Source: Novosphingobium decolorationis (GTDB lineage Bacteria; Pseudomonadota; Alphaproteobacteria; Sphingomonadales; Sphingomonadaceae). From it: a DNA stretch of 64,000 nucleotides. Made by a program: the position numbers and the translations under genes. The stretch lies in NCBI RefSeq assembly GCF_018417475.1, contig NZ_CP054857.1:1-64000 (forward strand), read 5' to 3'. Below the pieces are notes generated by a model that did no database searches, was not told the DNA's origin, and saw only the letters and a program-made list of their open reading frames with translations. This document shows, piece by piece, positions 1 through 9,125 of this stretch (its first letter is position 1; every line of letters begins with the position of its first letter).

Positions 1-1815
1 ACCCACGCCGCACTCGACCAGACCCACATAGCTTTCGGCATGGGCCTGCACGGCATCACTGTTGAGCAGGATCTCGCAACCGCCGCCCAATGCCATGCCG
101 GCCGGAGCGCTCACGACCGGGAACAGCGCATATTTGAGCGCCTTGTAGGCCTGCTGCCCGCCCGCGACGAGCTTTTCGATCTCGCCCCATGCCGCGATGT
201 TCAGTGCGAACAGAGCAAGACCGAGATTGGCGCCGGCGGAGAAATTGCTGCCCTCATTATAGACGACGAGCGCCTTGAACTTGTCCTGCACGACCGGGAT
301 CGCCTGACCGATCAGCTTCATCACATCGCCGTCGAGCGCGTTCATCTTGCCGGTGAACTCAAGGCAGGCAACGCCGTCGCCGACATCCCAGAGTGCCGCC
401 GAACCATTTTTGAGGATCGGCTGGCTATGGAGCTTGATGTCTTCCAGCAGCAGCACGCCCTCGGGCCGCACGACATCATGATAGTCGCCGGCGGCATCGA
501 GATATTGCCGACGGCCGTCCTGCACCCGGTAGAAAGGCCGATCTCCGGCTACCTTGAGGATCGCGGGAACATCCCGCCCCTCGGCGGCCAGCCGTTCGGC
601 GAGCTTGCCCGGCCCGAGGCGATCGATCAGTTCGAACGGCCCGAACTTCCAGTTGTAGCCGAGCTTCATCGCGTCATCGATGCCGACGATGTTGTCCGCA
701 GCTTCACCGACCAGACTCGCGGCATAGGAAAGAACCTTGCCGAGAATTTCCCAGGCATAGGCCCCGACCTTGCCGGGCGCAGCAACCAATGCTGCCAGGT
801 CCTTCTCGGCCCGGCCCGGCAAGGAAGCCGGCTTCACCGATACGCGATATTCGCCGGTCGCGAGATCGAGCGCTTTCTTGGTCTTCGTCGCCTTGTCGAA
901 CGCGTAGAAACCGCCCTTGCCCTTCCGCCCGGTAAAGCCTTCCGCGATCATCCTGTCGACGAGCGGCATCGGCCTCACCGTGTCGAAATAGGCGTCACCT
1001 GCCGGCAGCGTCGAGGACAGGCTCTTCGTGAGCAGCGGCATGAGGTCGACGCCAACGAGATCGACAAGGCCGAAAATGCCGGTCTTGGGCACGCCCATCG
1101 GCTTTCCGCCGATCTGGTCGGCTTCCTCCACCGTCAGCCCCTGGTCCATCGCGGCATTGATCGCGACGGCCAGCCAGTAGGTACCGATGCGATTGGCGAT
1201 GAAGCCCGGCGTGTCCCGCGCCGGCACGATGCGCTTGCCGAGCTTTCGATCGACGAAATCCGAGACGCGCCTCGCCACAGCCGTATCAGTGTCGGGGCCG
1301 GTCACGATTTCGATGAGCCGCATGTAGCGCGGCGGATTGAAGAAATGGGTGATCAGGAAGTCCTGTTTGAACTGATCGTCCCGCCCCTCGACCAGATGGC
1401 CAAGCGGAATCGTCGAGGTATTGGACGATACCGCCGTGCCCGGACGCTTGAGCTGCTCGAGCTTGGCGTAGAGCGCCTGCTTGATGTCGAGCCGTTCGAC
1501 GATCGCCTCGACGATCCAGTCGCATTCGGCCACCCGCTCGAGATGGTCGTCGATATTGCCCGTTTCAACGAGCTTCGCCGCAGCCTTCGACATGAAGGGC
1601 GCCGGATCGGTCTTCAGCATCTTCGCGACCGCACCCTTCGCCACGGCGTCACGATCGCCGCCCTCCTTGGGCACGATATCGAGCAGCAGCACCGGCACGC
1701 CGGCATTGGCGACCTGCGCTGCGATGCCGGCGCCCATGACGCCTGCGCCGATCACGCAGACCTTTTTGATGGTTTCCGGCGGGGCGCCGACTGGCTTGAT
1801 GGCCTGCTCGCTCAT
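1..1815 (-). CDS. 3-hydroxyacyl-CoA dehydrogenase / enoyl-CoA hydratase, multifunctional (3' end outside window)
   Basis: Beta-oxidation enzyme that oxidises 3-hydroxyacyl-CoA with NAD+, with a crotonase-type hydratase domain behind it. The frame is open from ATG at 1815 to the window edge (605 codons). The protein begins MSEQAIKPVG and has the Rossmann motif GAGVMGAGIA near residue 24, then dehydrogenase C-terminal domains. The crotonase part starts near residue 500 (LGGGCEILL, YVGLVE) and is cut. This dehydrogenase-first order is common in alphaproteobacteria and is the reverse of E. coli FadB. The start overlaps the thiolase stop as ATGA, so the two are probably translationally coupled and form a trifunctional complex, as known for such pairs. 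Confidence 0.9.
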   Translation of the reverse strand, partial: MSEQAIKPVGAPPETIKKVCVIGAGVMGAGIAAQVANAGVPVLLLDIVPKEGGDRDAVAKGAVAKMLKTDPAPFMSKAAAKLVETGNIDDHLERVAECDWIVEAIVERLDIKQALYAKLEQLKRPGTAVSSNTSTIPLGHLVEGRDDQFKQDFLITHFFNPPRYMRLIEIVTGPDTDTAVARRVSDFVDRKLGKRIVPARDTPGFIANRIGTYWLAVAINAAMDQGLTVEEADQIGGKPMGVPKTGIFGLVDLVGVDLMPLLTKSLSSTLPAGDAYFDTVRPMPLVDRMIAEGFTGRKGKGGFYAFDKATKTKKALDLATGEYRVSVKPASLPGRAEKDLAALVAAPGKVGAYAWEILGKVLSYAASLVGEAADNIVGIDDAMKLGYNWKFGPFELIDRLGPGKLAERLAAEGRDVPAILKVAGDRPFYRVQDGRRQYLDAAGDYHDVVRPEGVLLLEDIKLHSQPILKNGSAALWDVGDGVACLEFTGKMNALDGDVMKLIGQAIPVVQDKFKALVVYNEGSNFSAGANLGLALFALNIAAWGEIEKLVAGGQQAYKALKYALFPVVSAPAGMALGGGCEILLNSDAVQAHAESYVGLVECGVG

Positions 1816-2948
1816 TCCGCCGCCTCCAGCACGGTGGCGATGCCCTGACCGCCGCCGATGCACTGGGTGGCAAGCGCATAGCTGCCGCCTTCGCGCTTCA
1901 GCAGAGCCGCGGCCTTGCCCACGATCCGCGCACCGGTCGCCCCCAGAGGGTGGCCTATCGCGATGGCGCCGCCGTCCAGATTGACCTTCGACTGGTCAAG
2001 CCCCAGGTCGCTGATGCAGGCCAGTGACTGGCTCGCAAAGGCTTCGTTGAGCTCGACAACGTCAAGCTGGTCCACACTGAGCCCCGCCCGCTGCAGCGCC
2101 TTGCGCGAGGCCTCGACCGGTCCGATGCCCATGATCTCCGGCTGGCAGCCAGAGACAGCAACCGACTTGATGCGGGCAAGGATCGGCAGTCCATGCGCGC
2201 GCGCATAATCCTCGCTCGTGACCAGGATTGCGCTTGCGCCATCGGTCAGCGGCGAGGACGTTCCCGCCGTTACCGTGCCGTCCTGGCTGAAGGCCGGCTT
2301 CAGCCCGGCGAGGGTTTCCGTCGTCGTGCCGGCACGCGGCGTGCCATCCTTGTCGACCACGCCCGCCTTGGTCGTGATCGGCACGATCTCGGCCTCGAGC
2401 TTGCCGGCCGCGATAGCCGCGGCCGCCTTGTCCTGACTGGCGACCGCAAAGGCTTCCTGCTGGGCACGGGTGATCTGATATTTGGTCGCGACATTCTCCG
2501 CCGTGTCGCCCATGCCCATATAGGCGGCGCTCTTCTTCGCGAGCTCGGGGTTCGGCAGCGGATTGAACCCCATCATCGGCACGCGGCTCATCGACTCCAC
2601 GCCCGCGCAGATGAAGGCCTCGCCGGCGCCAAGCTGAATCTGGCCCGCAGCGATGTGGACCGAGCTCATCGACGATCCGCAGAAGCGATTAACGGTCATG
2701 CCGCCGACAGAGAGCGGCAGGTCGGCGAGAAGACCGATAAGGCGCGCGATGTTGAAGCCCTGCTCGCCTTCAGGAAAAGCGCAGCCCAGCACGATATCCT
2801 CGATATCTTCGGCCTTCACGCCGGTCTGCTGAATCAGTCCGCGAATGACCTGAGCGGCCAGATCGTCAGGGCGGACGCGCGCCAGCGCGCCCTTGCCTGC
2901 CAGGTGAAAGGGGGACCGGGCATAGCCCGCAACAACCACATTACGCAT
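1812..2948 (-). CDS. fadA: acetyl-CoA C-acyltransferase (3-ketoacyl-CoA thiolase)
   Basis: Thiolase of beta-oxidation, cleaving 3-ketoacyl-CoA with CoA. The nucleophile cysteine lies in NRFCGSSMSS, and the C-terminal catalytic motifs are AIGHPLGATGARI and CIGGGQG. About 378 residues is normal for the family. I chose ATG at 2948 (MRNVVVAGYARSP) because GGAGAGG lies 9 nt upstream; an in-frame start at 2978 is possible but would add ten atypical residues. It is the first gene of an operon with the dehydrogenase (4-nt overlap). A palindrome about 55 nt upstream is a likely operator. Confidence 0.92.
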   Translation of the reverse strand: MRNVVVAGYARSPFHLAGKGALARVRPDDLAAQVIRGLIQQTGVKAEDIEDIVLGCAFPEGEQGFNIARLIGLLADLPLSVGGMTVNRFCGSSMSSVHIAAGQIQLGAGEAFICAGVESMSRVPMMGFNPLPNPELAKKSAAYMGMGDTAENVATKYQITRAQQEAFAVASQDKAAAAIAAGKLEAEIVPITTKAGVVDKDGTPRAGTTTETLAGLKPAFSQDGTVTAGTSSPLTDGASAILVTSEDYARAHGLPILARIKSVAVSGCQPEIMGIGPVEASRKALQRAGLSVDQLDVVELNEAFASQSLACISDLGLDQSKVNLDGGAIAIGHPLGATGARIVGKAAALLKREGGSYALATQCIGGGQGIATVLEAAE

Positions 2949-3002
2949 CGATGATAGCCTCTCCAGGGAATCGGACATCTGATTACCTAATGGTGCGTGA
3001 AA

Positions 3003-3016
3003 TGACGTTTACGTCA
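3003..3016. promoter_or_regulatory. palindromic operator TGACGT-TT-ACGTCA before the thiolase operon
   Basis: A perfect 6-2-6 inverted repeat 54 nt upstream of the chosen thiolase start. Read on the minus strand its first half contains TTGACG, which could be a -35 box about 19 nt from a weak -10, a spacing typical of MerR-controlled promoters. The MerR-type regulator encoded at 8180-8650 looks like the LiuR group, which controls acyl-CoA degradation genes and uses ACGT-containing palindromes. That pairing is inference. IS6 copy A begins 42 nt further upstream. Confidence 0.5.
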
Positions 3017-3057
3017 ACTAAAATCTTTGGCACTCTTCTCACGCCGTCGAGGGAATC

Positions 3058-3941
3058 GGCTCTGTTGCAAACTCTGGCGCAGTGGCCAAGATTGGGCTGC
3101 TGGATTGGCAGGATCGGTTGCGATGAACGATTTCAAGGGGCGGCACTTCACCGGAGAGGTCATCCTATGGGCGGTGCGCTGGTATTGTCGATACGGCATC
3201 AGCTATCGTGATCTCGCGGAAATGCTGGCTGAGCGTGGGATCGATGTCGATCATACGACTATCTATCGTTGGGTGCAGCGCTACGCGCCGGAGATGGAGA
3301 AACGACTCCGCTGGTTCTGGCGGCGTGGTTTTGATCTGAGCTGGCGCCTCGATGAGACTTACGTCAAGGTGCGGGGCAAATGGACCTACCTGTATCGGGC
3401 GGTCGACAAGCGGGGCGACACGATTGATTTCTACCTGTCACCGACTCGCAGCGCCAAGTCTGCGAAGCGCTTTCTGGCAAAAGCCCTTCGCGGTCTAAAG
3501 GACTGGGAAAAGCCGACGAAACTCAACACCGACAAGGCTCCAAGCTACGGCGCCGCAATCGCTGAGTTGAAACGAGAAGGAAAGCTCGCGGCGGCGACTG
3601 AACACCGGCAGGTGAAATACCTGAACAATGTGATCGAGGCTGATCATGGCAAGCTCAAGATATTGATCAAGCCCGTCCGTGGTTTCAAATCGATGCCCAC
3701 AGCCTACGCCACGATCAAAGGCTTCGAGGTCATGCGCGCCCTACGCAAAGGACAGGCCCGACCATGGTGCCTGCAACCAGGGATCATGGGCGAGGTGCGT
3801 CTTGTCGAGCGAGCTTTCGGCATTGGCCCATCAGCCCTGACCGAGGCCATGGAATTACTAAACCAACACCTGGCCACGGCCGCTTGATTGCCATGAAGCG
3901 GCGGATCTCACTCGCTCGCGGACGATCTTTGCAACAGAGCC
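3058..3941 (+). mobile_element. IS6-family element (IS6100-like), copy A, intact
   Basis: An 884-bp element bounded by inverted ends GGCTCTGTTGCAAA (3058) and TTTGCAACAGAGCC (ending 3941), with one complete transposase gene. The flanking 8-mers (AGGGAATC left, TTTCCGGC right) are not duplicated, as is usual after IS6-type cointegrate or deletion events. Copies B-C in the same orientation at 9126-10689 bracket the FadL, ligase and MerR genes. Confidence 0.93.
3123..3887 (+). CDS. tnpA: IS6-family (IS6100-like) transposase, copy A
   Basis: DDE transposase of 254 residues, the usual size for IS6100/IS26 relatives. Visible features: an N-terminal helix-turn-helix (ISYRDLAEMLAERGI), catalytic D in RLDETYVKVRGKW, D in NTDKAPSY, and E in NNVIEADHGK. 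ATG 3123 is the start conserved in all copies; the longer ORF starting in the terminal repeat is rejected. Copy A differs from the others by T instead of A in the DKAPSY region (gctcc versus gcacc), useful for tracing copies. Confidence 0.95.
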   Translation: MNDFKGRHFTGEVILWAVRWYCRYGISYRDLAEMLAERGIDVDHTTIYRWVQRYAPEMEKRLRWFWRRGFDLSWRLDETYVKVRGKWTYLYRAVDKRGDTIDFYLSPTRSAKSAKRFLAKALRGLKDWEKPTKLNTDKAPSYGAAIAELKREGKLAAATEHRQVKYLNNVIEADHGKLKILIKPVRGFKSMPTAYATIKGFEVMRALRKGQARPWCLQPGIMGEVRLVERAFGIGPSALTEAMELLNQHLATAA

Positions 3942-4677
3942 TTTCCGGCCGCGAGGCGGTAGGGGCAATGCGCCGGCTCTTGGTCGGGCGACCAATAAGT
4001 GTCGCAATTGAAACAAACGGTGGACGCGCGGCGCGTCGTCCTTGAGGGCCGCACGGAAAGCGCGTGTGTTGTTCACCGGAATAAGGCTGCCGGCCCAGCT
4101 TGGCTGGGCAATATTCTACCACCGCGAGGAAAACGCGGTGAGGCCGTCCGGCGAAATAGTGATCTCGATGAAGCGGAGATCGTTGGCCCTGCTCGCGAAG
4201 CTGTGTCGCCGAACATCGGCAGCGAGGTCCGCCAGTTCGGTATCGGCGAAGATCTTTTCCATTGACGGTGGCAGCCAGTGAATGGTCGCTCGCGATTCCT
4301 TTCGCGGGGAAACACGCTGTTGCTGTCGCTATCCAACTGCCGCTCGATAACGGGCAGCCCTCTCGCAAGATCGACCGGTTCCACAACGGCTTGCTCCACT
4401 GGTCGTCATCATTGCCGTCCCTGCAATAGCGCGGCACCTGAAGGCACGCACAGATCAATAGCTTGACGGCGTCACACACGAACACGCCCGAACCCTGACG
4501 ACGGGGCCAGCAGCGCCTGACCCCTCCAATTCGCACACAACCTAATAGGCATTTTGATGACGCATTGAGCTATTGACTTACCTATACGTCATCGAGATGG
4601 TTATGGGACGCTGATTCGCCGCATATTGGCTCCAGACGTGAAACAGACGGTCGCCTGAAGGCGCGCGGAGAGGAACA
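3942..4677. other. 736-bp stretch with no supported gene
   Basis: Between IS6 copy A and the DUF2147 gene there are only overlapping short ORFs in several frames. None has a good ribosome site, a recognisable domain, or the codon pattern of its neighbours. A short minus-strand reading starting MEKIFADTELADLAADV (about 4260 to 4125) might be a remnant, but I do not recognise it. The right end, from about 4573, holds the likely promoter region for the downstream genes. Confidence 0.6.
4573..4591 (+). promoter_or_regulatory. candidate promoter/operator TTGAC-N8-ACGTCA before the DUF2147-fadL-fadD set
   Basis: TTGACTTACCTATACGTCA carries the same outer halves (TTGAC and ACGTCA) as the palindrome before the thiolase, but with 8 rather than 4 bases between them. 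It forms an imperfect dyad (12 of 18 positions symmetric) about 90 nt before the first gene. It could be a second, degenerate site for the local MerR-type regulator; the different spacing makes this uncertain. Confidence 0.3.
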
Positions 4678-5082
4678 ATGTCGATCATTCTGACACTACT
4701 GGCTTCGAGCACTGCATTGCCCGCCGACACCGTTGTCGGTCGCTGGCAAACCGAGAGCCGTCATGGCGTCGTGGAAATCACCCGCTGCGGGCAATCGATC
4801 TGCGGTGCCTTGATCAGTTCCGACGGGATCAAAGCCAACCCCGAACTACGTGACGAAAAGAACAAGACCGCTGCGTTGCGCGGTCGTCCGCTTCGTGGAT
4901 TGCAGATTCTGCAGGGTTTTACGTGGAAGTCGGGCAGTTGGTCGGGTGGTTCCATCTACAACGCTGAGGATGGCGGTACATACAGCGCGACGGTCACGTT
5001 AGCCGATCGGGATCATTTGCGCCTCAAGGGCTGCATCGTCTGGCCCCTGTGCAAGACGCAGACATGGACGCGCCTCCGATAA
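4678..5082 (+). CDS. DUF2147 family secreted protein
   Basis: A 134-residue protein of the DUF2147 family. Conserved pieces visible: GRWQTES near the start, VVEITRCGQSICGALI, the RGRPLRGLQIL segment, a GGSIYNAEDGGTYSA segment, and the C-terminal paired cysteines in LKGCIVWPLCKTQTWTR. The hydrophobic N-terminus suggests export. Biochemical function is unknown for the family. GGAGAGGAACA precedes the ATG. In alphaproteobacteria such genes often lie beside fatty-acid genes, as here, about 30 nt before the FadL-type porin. Confidence 0.85.
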   Translation: MSIILTLLASSTALPADTVVGRWQTESRHGVVEITRCGQSICGALISSDGIKANPELRDEKNKTAALRGRPLRGLQILQGFTWKSGSWSGGSIYNAEDGGTYSATVTLADRDHLRLKGCIVWPLCKTQTWTRLR

Positions 5083-5114
5083 GCACGAGGAATTTGACAA
5101 TCACGAAAGGGGAG

Positions 5115-6422
5115 ATGGGCGTGGCAGGCAAAAATTGGAAAGTTGGGATCGCAACATCGGCCGTGGCGGCTGGATTGCTCGCGCCGCAAGCCGCGAGCGC
5201 GCAGGCCTTTTACCTTCAGGAACAATCGTCCAGAGGTGCCGGACGAGCCTTTTCGGGCGAGGTCGCCGACCAGGGCGTACAGTCCCTCTGGTGGAATCCG
5301 GCTGCGATCGCAGGCATGGAAGGAGTCGATGCCCACCAGGCCGTAAGCGTAATCCTTCCCAAAGGGTCGGTTGACAATGTCAACACGCTCATTGTCCGTC
5401 CCGGGCAGTCGGCTGCGGCTGTAGGCGGGAGCCAACGCTCTCGTGATCCGATCAATAATGGCGTACTACCCTCCGGCGCGATAGCCGTCGGCCTGACATC
5501 ACGGCTCGCTTTGGGGCTGACCGTCGCCTCCCCTTATAGCTTCACAACCAATTATGATGCCGACAGCTGGGCACGGTATAGCGCCGACAAGACCAAGCTG
5601 CGAACATACGACATCCAGCCATCGATCGCCTACCTCGTTACGCCAAATCTCAGCATCGGCGCCGCGCTTAATATCGAATATGCCGACGCATCATTGTCCA
5701 ACTATCTGCCGAACCTATCGCCTCTTCTCGCCGACGGCCACCAGGAGCTGAAAGGCAATGGTTGGGATCTTGGCTGGTCGGCCGGGCTGCAATATCGCGC
5801 CGGCCCCATGCAACTGGGCGCCAGCTACAAGTCGAGCGTGAAGCATAATCTCGACGGTTCGGTGACGACGACCGGTCTTCTTGGTCCGCTCGCCGGGCAA
5901 AACAGCGTAGTGAATGCAAACGCCACGTTCGAGACCCCCTGGCAGGCGATCTTCGGAGCGCGCGTGGCGGTGTCGCCCAAGGTCACCCTCAACGGTCAGG
6001 TGACCCGCATGGGTTGGTCGAAATTCGACGCTATCCGGCTCGGCGCGCCGCTCAACGTTTCAATCCCGCAAAATTACCGGGACACTTGGAGCTTCGCAGG
6101 CGGCATCGATTACGCGGTCACACCAGCCTGGACCGTTCGTGCCGGCGTTCAACACGCCCAGACCCCGACGCGCAACGGCAATCGGGACGCTCGAGTGCCT
6201 GACAGCAACCGTTGGAATTTCGCTGCCGGCACAAGCTATGCCGTGTCTTCCCGGTTCACGCTCGATGCGGGCGCAGCGTATATTACGTTCAAGGATACGA
6301 CTATTGATCGCACGACAGCGGCCTATGCCGGCACGGCCGTGCAGACGCCGATCCTGATGGACGGCAAGCTCGAGGACGCGCACGCCGTCGTGCTGTCGCT
6401 CGGCGGACGTTTCCACTTCTGA
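5115..6422 (+). CDS. fadL: OmpP1/FadL-family outer membrane transporter
   Basis: Outer-membrane beta-barrel for long-chain fatty acid or hydrophobic substrate entry. After a signal peptide ending near AASAQA the mature start FYLQEQSSRGAGRAFSG is the FadL N-terminal plug signature. NPAAIAG follows, with repeated amphipathic strands and a C-terminal phenylalanine (GGRFHF) typical of porins. About 435 residues. Start is uncertain: ATG 5115, or GTG 5121 preceded by GGGGAG at 6 nt; an upstream in-frame ATG at 5049 overlaps DUF2147 and is less likely. Its stop overlaps the ligase start (TGATG). Confidence 0.9.
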   Translation: MGVAGKNWKVGIATSAVAAGLLAPQAASAQAFYLQEQSSRGAGRAFSGEVADQGVQSLWWNPAAIAGMEGVDAHQAVSVILPKGSVDNVNTLIVRPGQSAAAVGGSQRSRDPINNGVLPSGAIAVGLTSRLALGLTVASPYSFTTNYDADSWARYSADKTKLRTYDIQPSIAYLVTPNLSIGAALNIEYADASLSNYLPNLSPLLADGHQELKGNGWDLGWSAGLQYRAGPMQLGASYKSSVKHNLDGSVTTTGLLGPLAGQNSVVNANATFETPWQAIFGARVAVSPKVTLNGQVTRMGWSKFDAIRLGAPLNVSIPQNYRDTWSFAGGIDYAVTPAWTVRAGVQHAQTPTRNGNRDARVPDSNRWNFAAGTSYAVSSRFTLDAGAAYITFKDTTIDRTTAAYAGTAVQTPILMDGKLEDAHAVVLSLGGRFHF

Positions 6423-8098
6423 TGCTGGAGATCGCCATGCCCCAGCCCGCCATCAGCGCCTTCCCGTCGATACCGGAACCGGCAATTCCGCCACGGCTCC
6501 TGACCGACCTCCTCGACAATGCGTTGAACCTTTATCCCGAACGCGTCGCCATCGACTTTCTCGGGCGAACCTGGACTTATGCGCAGGTGGGGCAACTCGT
6601 TCGCCGTGCAGCACGTGGATTGCAGGATCAGGGGCTGCGCAAGGGCGATCGGTTCGGCCTGTGCCTGCCGAACTGCCCCTATTTCGCGATATTGTACTTC
6701 GCGGCGCTGCGCGTGGGTGCGATCGTGGTCAACTTCAACCCGCTCTACACGGAGCGCGAACTGGAGCATCAGATCCGGGACTCGGGAACGCGCATGATGG
6801 CGGTACCGGACGTCCGGATAATCCACGAGAAAGTGCAAGCCGTCGCGCCACGTGCCGGGCTGGACAAGATCGTGTTGTGCGGCATGAGGGATATGCTGCC
6901 CTGGCTGCAAGGCCTGGGCTTTGCGCTATTCAAGCGAAAAGACCACGCGCGGATACTCGACGAAGGCCTTCATGTCCGGCTCAAGGCGCTTCTCGCCCAT
7001 GATGCCGAACCTGACGCGGTAGAACGTCACCCTGATGATGTCGCGGTCCTTCAATATACCGGAGGCACAACCGGCGTGCCCAAGGGCGCAATGCTGACCC
7101 ACGCCAACCTCACGGCGAACAGCGCCCAGATGGTGGTGCATGTGGGAGGACTTCGCCCGCAGCAGGAGAGAACTCTCGGCGTCCTGCCCATGTTTCACGT
7201 CTTCGCACTCACGACGGTGCTCAACTTCTCAGTCGAAATCGGCGCCGAAATCGTCCTGCTGCCACGGTTTGAGATGAAGCAGGTTCTCAACACGATGAAG
7301 CGCAAGCCGCCGACACAGTTCTTCGGCGTGCCTACGATCTATGTTGCCCTGAACGCGCTTCCGGACGACGAGATACCCGATCTCTCGGCCGTGCGCGCCT
7401 GTATATCCGGCGGCGCACCGCTCCCGCTCGAGGTACGCGAGGAGTTCGAGGCACGCACGCGTGCCAGGGTCGTGGAAGGATATGGGCTCTCCGAAACCGC
7501 CCCGATCATCGCCTGCAACCCGTTGTTTGGGACGGTGAAGGACAATAGCTGCGGCCCAAGTTTCCCCGGCACCATCATCGAGATCCGAGATCCGGAGAAT
7601 CCCTCGCGGGTTCTTCCCCAGGGAGAACGCGGAGAAGTGTGCGCCCGCGGCCCTCAGGTGATGAAGGGCTATTGGCAGCGCCCTGCAGAAACCAGTGCTG
7701 TCTTCGTCGATGGCGCGCTACGAACCGGCGATATCGGCTATTTTGATGAGGATGGCTATCTCTTCCTCGTCGACCGCATCAAGGACATCATCTTCTGTGG
7801 CGGATATAATGTATATCCCCGGATCATCGAGGATGCGGCCTACCAGCACCCGGCGGTAAAGGAGGCGATCGCAATCGCGATTCCTGACGCCTACAGAGGT
7901 CAATCTCCCAAGTTGTTCATCGCGCTGCACGAGGGATCGAACCTGACCGTCGATGAACTCAAGGTCTTTTTGCAGGATCGCCTCAGCAAGATCGAGATGC
8001 CCAAGGCCTTCGCATTCCGGGACAGCCTGCCCAAGACGTTGATCGGCAAACTTTCGAAGAAGGATTTGATCGAGGAGGAGAACAAAAAGCTCGCCTGA
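6422..8098 (+). CDS. fadD: long-chain fatty-acid-CoA ligase (AMP-forming)
   Basis: Adenylate-forming enzyme activating fatty acids to acyl-CoA with ATP. The P-loop-like motif YTGGTTGVPKGAMLTH is at about 217, GYGLSETAP near 355, and the hinge region TGDIGYFDEDGYLFLVDR-KD near 440, with the C-terminal lysine in GKLSKKDL. 558 residues is the FadD size. The start overlaps the fadL stop (TGATG); ATG 6437 (MPQPAIS) has a better ribosome site (GGAG at 6 nt) and may be the true start. With FadL it forms an uptake-activation pair. Confidence 0.92.
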   Translation: MLEIAMPQPAISAFPSIPEPAIPPRLLTDLLDNALNLYPERVAIDFLGRTWTYAQVGQLVRRAARGLQDQGLRKGDRFGLCLPNCPYFAILYFAALRVGAIVVNFNPLYTERELEHQIRDSGTRMMAVPDVRIIHEKVQAVAPRAGLDKIVLCGMRDMLPWLQGLGFALFKRKDHARILDEGLHVRLKALLAHDAEPDAVERHPDDVAVLQYTGGTTGVPKGAMLTHANLTANSAQMVVHVGGLRPQQERTLGVLPMFHVFALTTVLNFSVEIGAEIVLLPRFEMKQVLNTMKRKPPTQFFGVPTIYVALNALPDDEIPDLSAVRACISGGAPLPLEVREEFEARTRARVVEGYGLSETAPIIACNPLFGTVKDNSCGPSFPGTIIEIRDPENPSRVLPQGERGEVCARGPQVMKGYWQRPAETSAVFVDGALRTGDIGYFDEDGYLFLVDRIKDIIFCGGYNVYPRIIEDAAYQHPAVKEAIAIAIPDAYRGQSPKLFIALHEGSNLTVDELKVFLQDRLSKIEMPKAFAFRDSLPKTLIGKLSKKDLIEEENKKLA

Positions 8099-8179
8099 GC
8101 CTCTATCCCCTGTCAAGCTACGAGGCTTATGCGCTTGAGTGGTAGGGTAGCCGTGATTGGAGGACAGGGAGTGGATGGC

Positions 8180-8650
8180 ATGGGGAACTCGCTCCACCTC
8201 GCCGAGGACGATGAAACGCTTAAGGACGCGGATCGCGACAACCCCACGCACAAGGGGAGAACCCGCGCAAAGGATGCGGATTTACAAGTGTACGGCATCC
8301 AGGATGTCGCTCAGGAACTCGGACTGACACTTCGCACGCTACGCTTCTACGAAAAGGAGGGGCTTATCGCCCCTCAACGGGTAGGCAGTACCCGGGCATA
8401 TTCCAGGCGTGAGATCGGACGCATACAGCTGATTTTGCGCGGCAAACGCCTTGGCTTCTCCATCAAGGAAATCAAGGAGTTTCTCGATCTCTACGATGCC
8501 GATCCCGAGCATAAGGAGCAAATGGAGCGATTGATTGCCCGCATCCGGGAAAGGTTGGTCGACTTGAAGAAGCAGCGCTCTGCGCTCGACCTGACAATCG
8601 ACGAGCTTACAACCATCGAAGTGGAAGCGATGGCAAAGTTGCAGCGATAA
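8180..8650 (+). CDS. MerR-family regulator, LiuR-like (fatty-acid/acyl-CoA metabolism)
   Basis: About 156 residues. A winged helix-turn-helix begins near residue 35 (IQDVAQELGLTLRTLRFYEKEGL) with the wing RVGSTRAYSRREIGRI, then LRGKRLGFSIKEIKEFLDLYD and a long coiled coil. There are no metal-binding cysteines, unlike the metal MerRs in this window. The RGKRLGFS-EIKE-LDLYD segment is characteristic of LiuR-type regulators of acyl-CoA degradation. I chose ATG 8180 (GGGAG upstream); ATG 8129 is possible. Last gene of the fatty-acid set; its likely targets are the palindromes at 3003 and 4573. Confidence 0.8.
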   Translation: MGNSLHLAEDDETLKDADRDNPTHKGRTRAKDADLQVYGIQDVAQELGLTLRTLRFYEKEGLIAPQRVGSTRAYSRREIGRIQLILRGKRLGFSIKEIKEFLDLYDADPEHKEQMERLIARIRERLVDLKKQRSALDLTIDELTTIEVEAMAKLQR

Positions 8651-8709
8651 TTTGGTCATCCCATTCTCTAACCGAGCGGTAACGCTTGATCGCGGCGCCC
8701 CCGATCCAA

Positions 8710-8982
8710 TCAAGCCGTCAAGCGACGAGCGCCGCGCCGATCGCTAAGGCCGCCCCAGAACCGCGCCATGATCATCCAGGCGATGCCCGACGCGGTCATC
8801 GCCCCGCCGACCTGCCATGGCTCGAGGCCAAGCACGCGCGCGATGGGGCCCGCGAGCGCCACGAACGACATCATCGCCATCGAGCAGACGAAGGTCTCGA
8901 ACATCAGTGGCTTCATGCTGAAAGCGCCTGATGCTTCCTCCCCCACTTGTTCGTCGCCTGTCGCTGTCGCAGCTTCGGTCAT
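8710..8982 (-). pseudogene. major facilitator superfamily transporter, N-terminal fragment
   Basis: 90 codons resembling the first transmembrane helices of an MFS exporter: a short hydrophilic start MTEAATATGDEQ, a hydrophobic segment FETFVCSMAMMSFVALAGPIA, and the motif-A loop FWGGLSDRRGARR. It then stops abruptly where a normal protein would continue for about 300 residues, so it is a remnant whose rest has been replaced. Its start overlaps the stop of the preceding partial gene (ATGA), showing they were an operon. Confidence 0.6.
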
Positions 8983-9125
8983 GCTGCTTCGTCCCGTGAT
9001 GCGACCGGCGAACGGCCACCATTCCAGAGCAGCGCCGTCGAGACGACATAGACAACGAGCCAGCCGAGGTTGAACGCGGCGCCGTCAAGCCAGGTGTGCG
9101 CCGGCTCGGGCAGGATGCGCGCGAT
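8979..9125 (-). pseudogene. membrane protein C-terminal fragment cut by IS6 copy B
   Basis: Open minus-strand reading running out of IS6 copy B and ending at TGA 8979. It encodes about 48 residues with one clear transmembrane helix (FNLGWLVVYVVSTALLW) and a short polar tail (SPVASRDEAA). The ATGA overlap with the MFS fragment supports that it is the end of a real upstream gene whose 5' part was removed when the IS arrived. Family not recognised. Confidence 0.45.

Noticed and set aside
40..1848. 602-codon plus-strand ORF
   Set aside because: Exactly antisense to the 3-hydroxyacyl-CoA dehydrogenase, whose minus-strand translation has clear domains; the plus reading is low-complexity Arg/His-rich shadow.
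3784..4536. 250-codon minus-strand ORF in the gap after IS6 copy A
   Set aside because: Runs through the IS6 terminal repeat into unrelated DNA, has no ribosome site or domain, and atypical composition.
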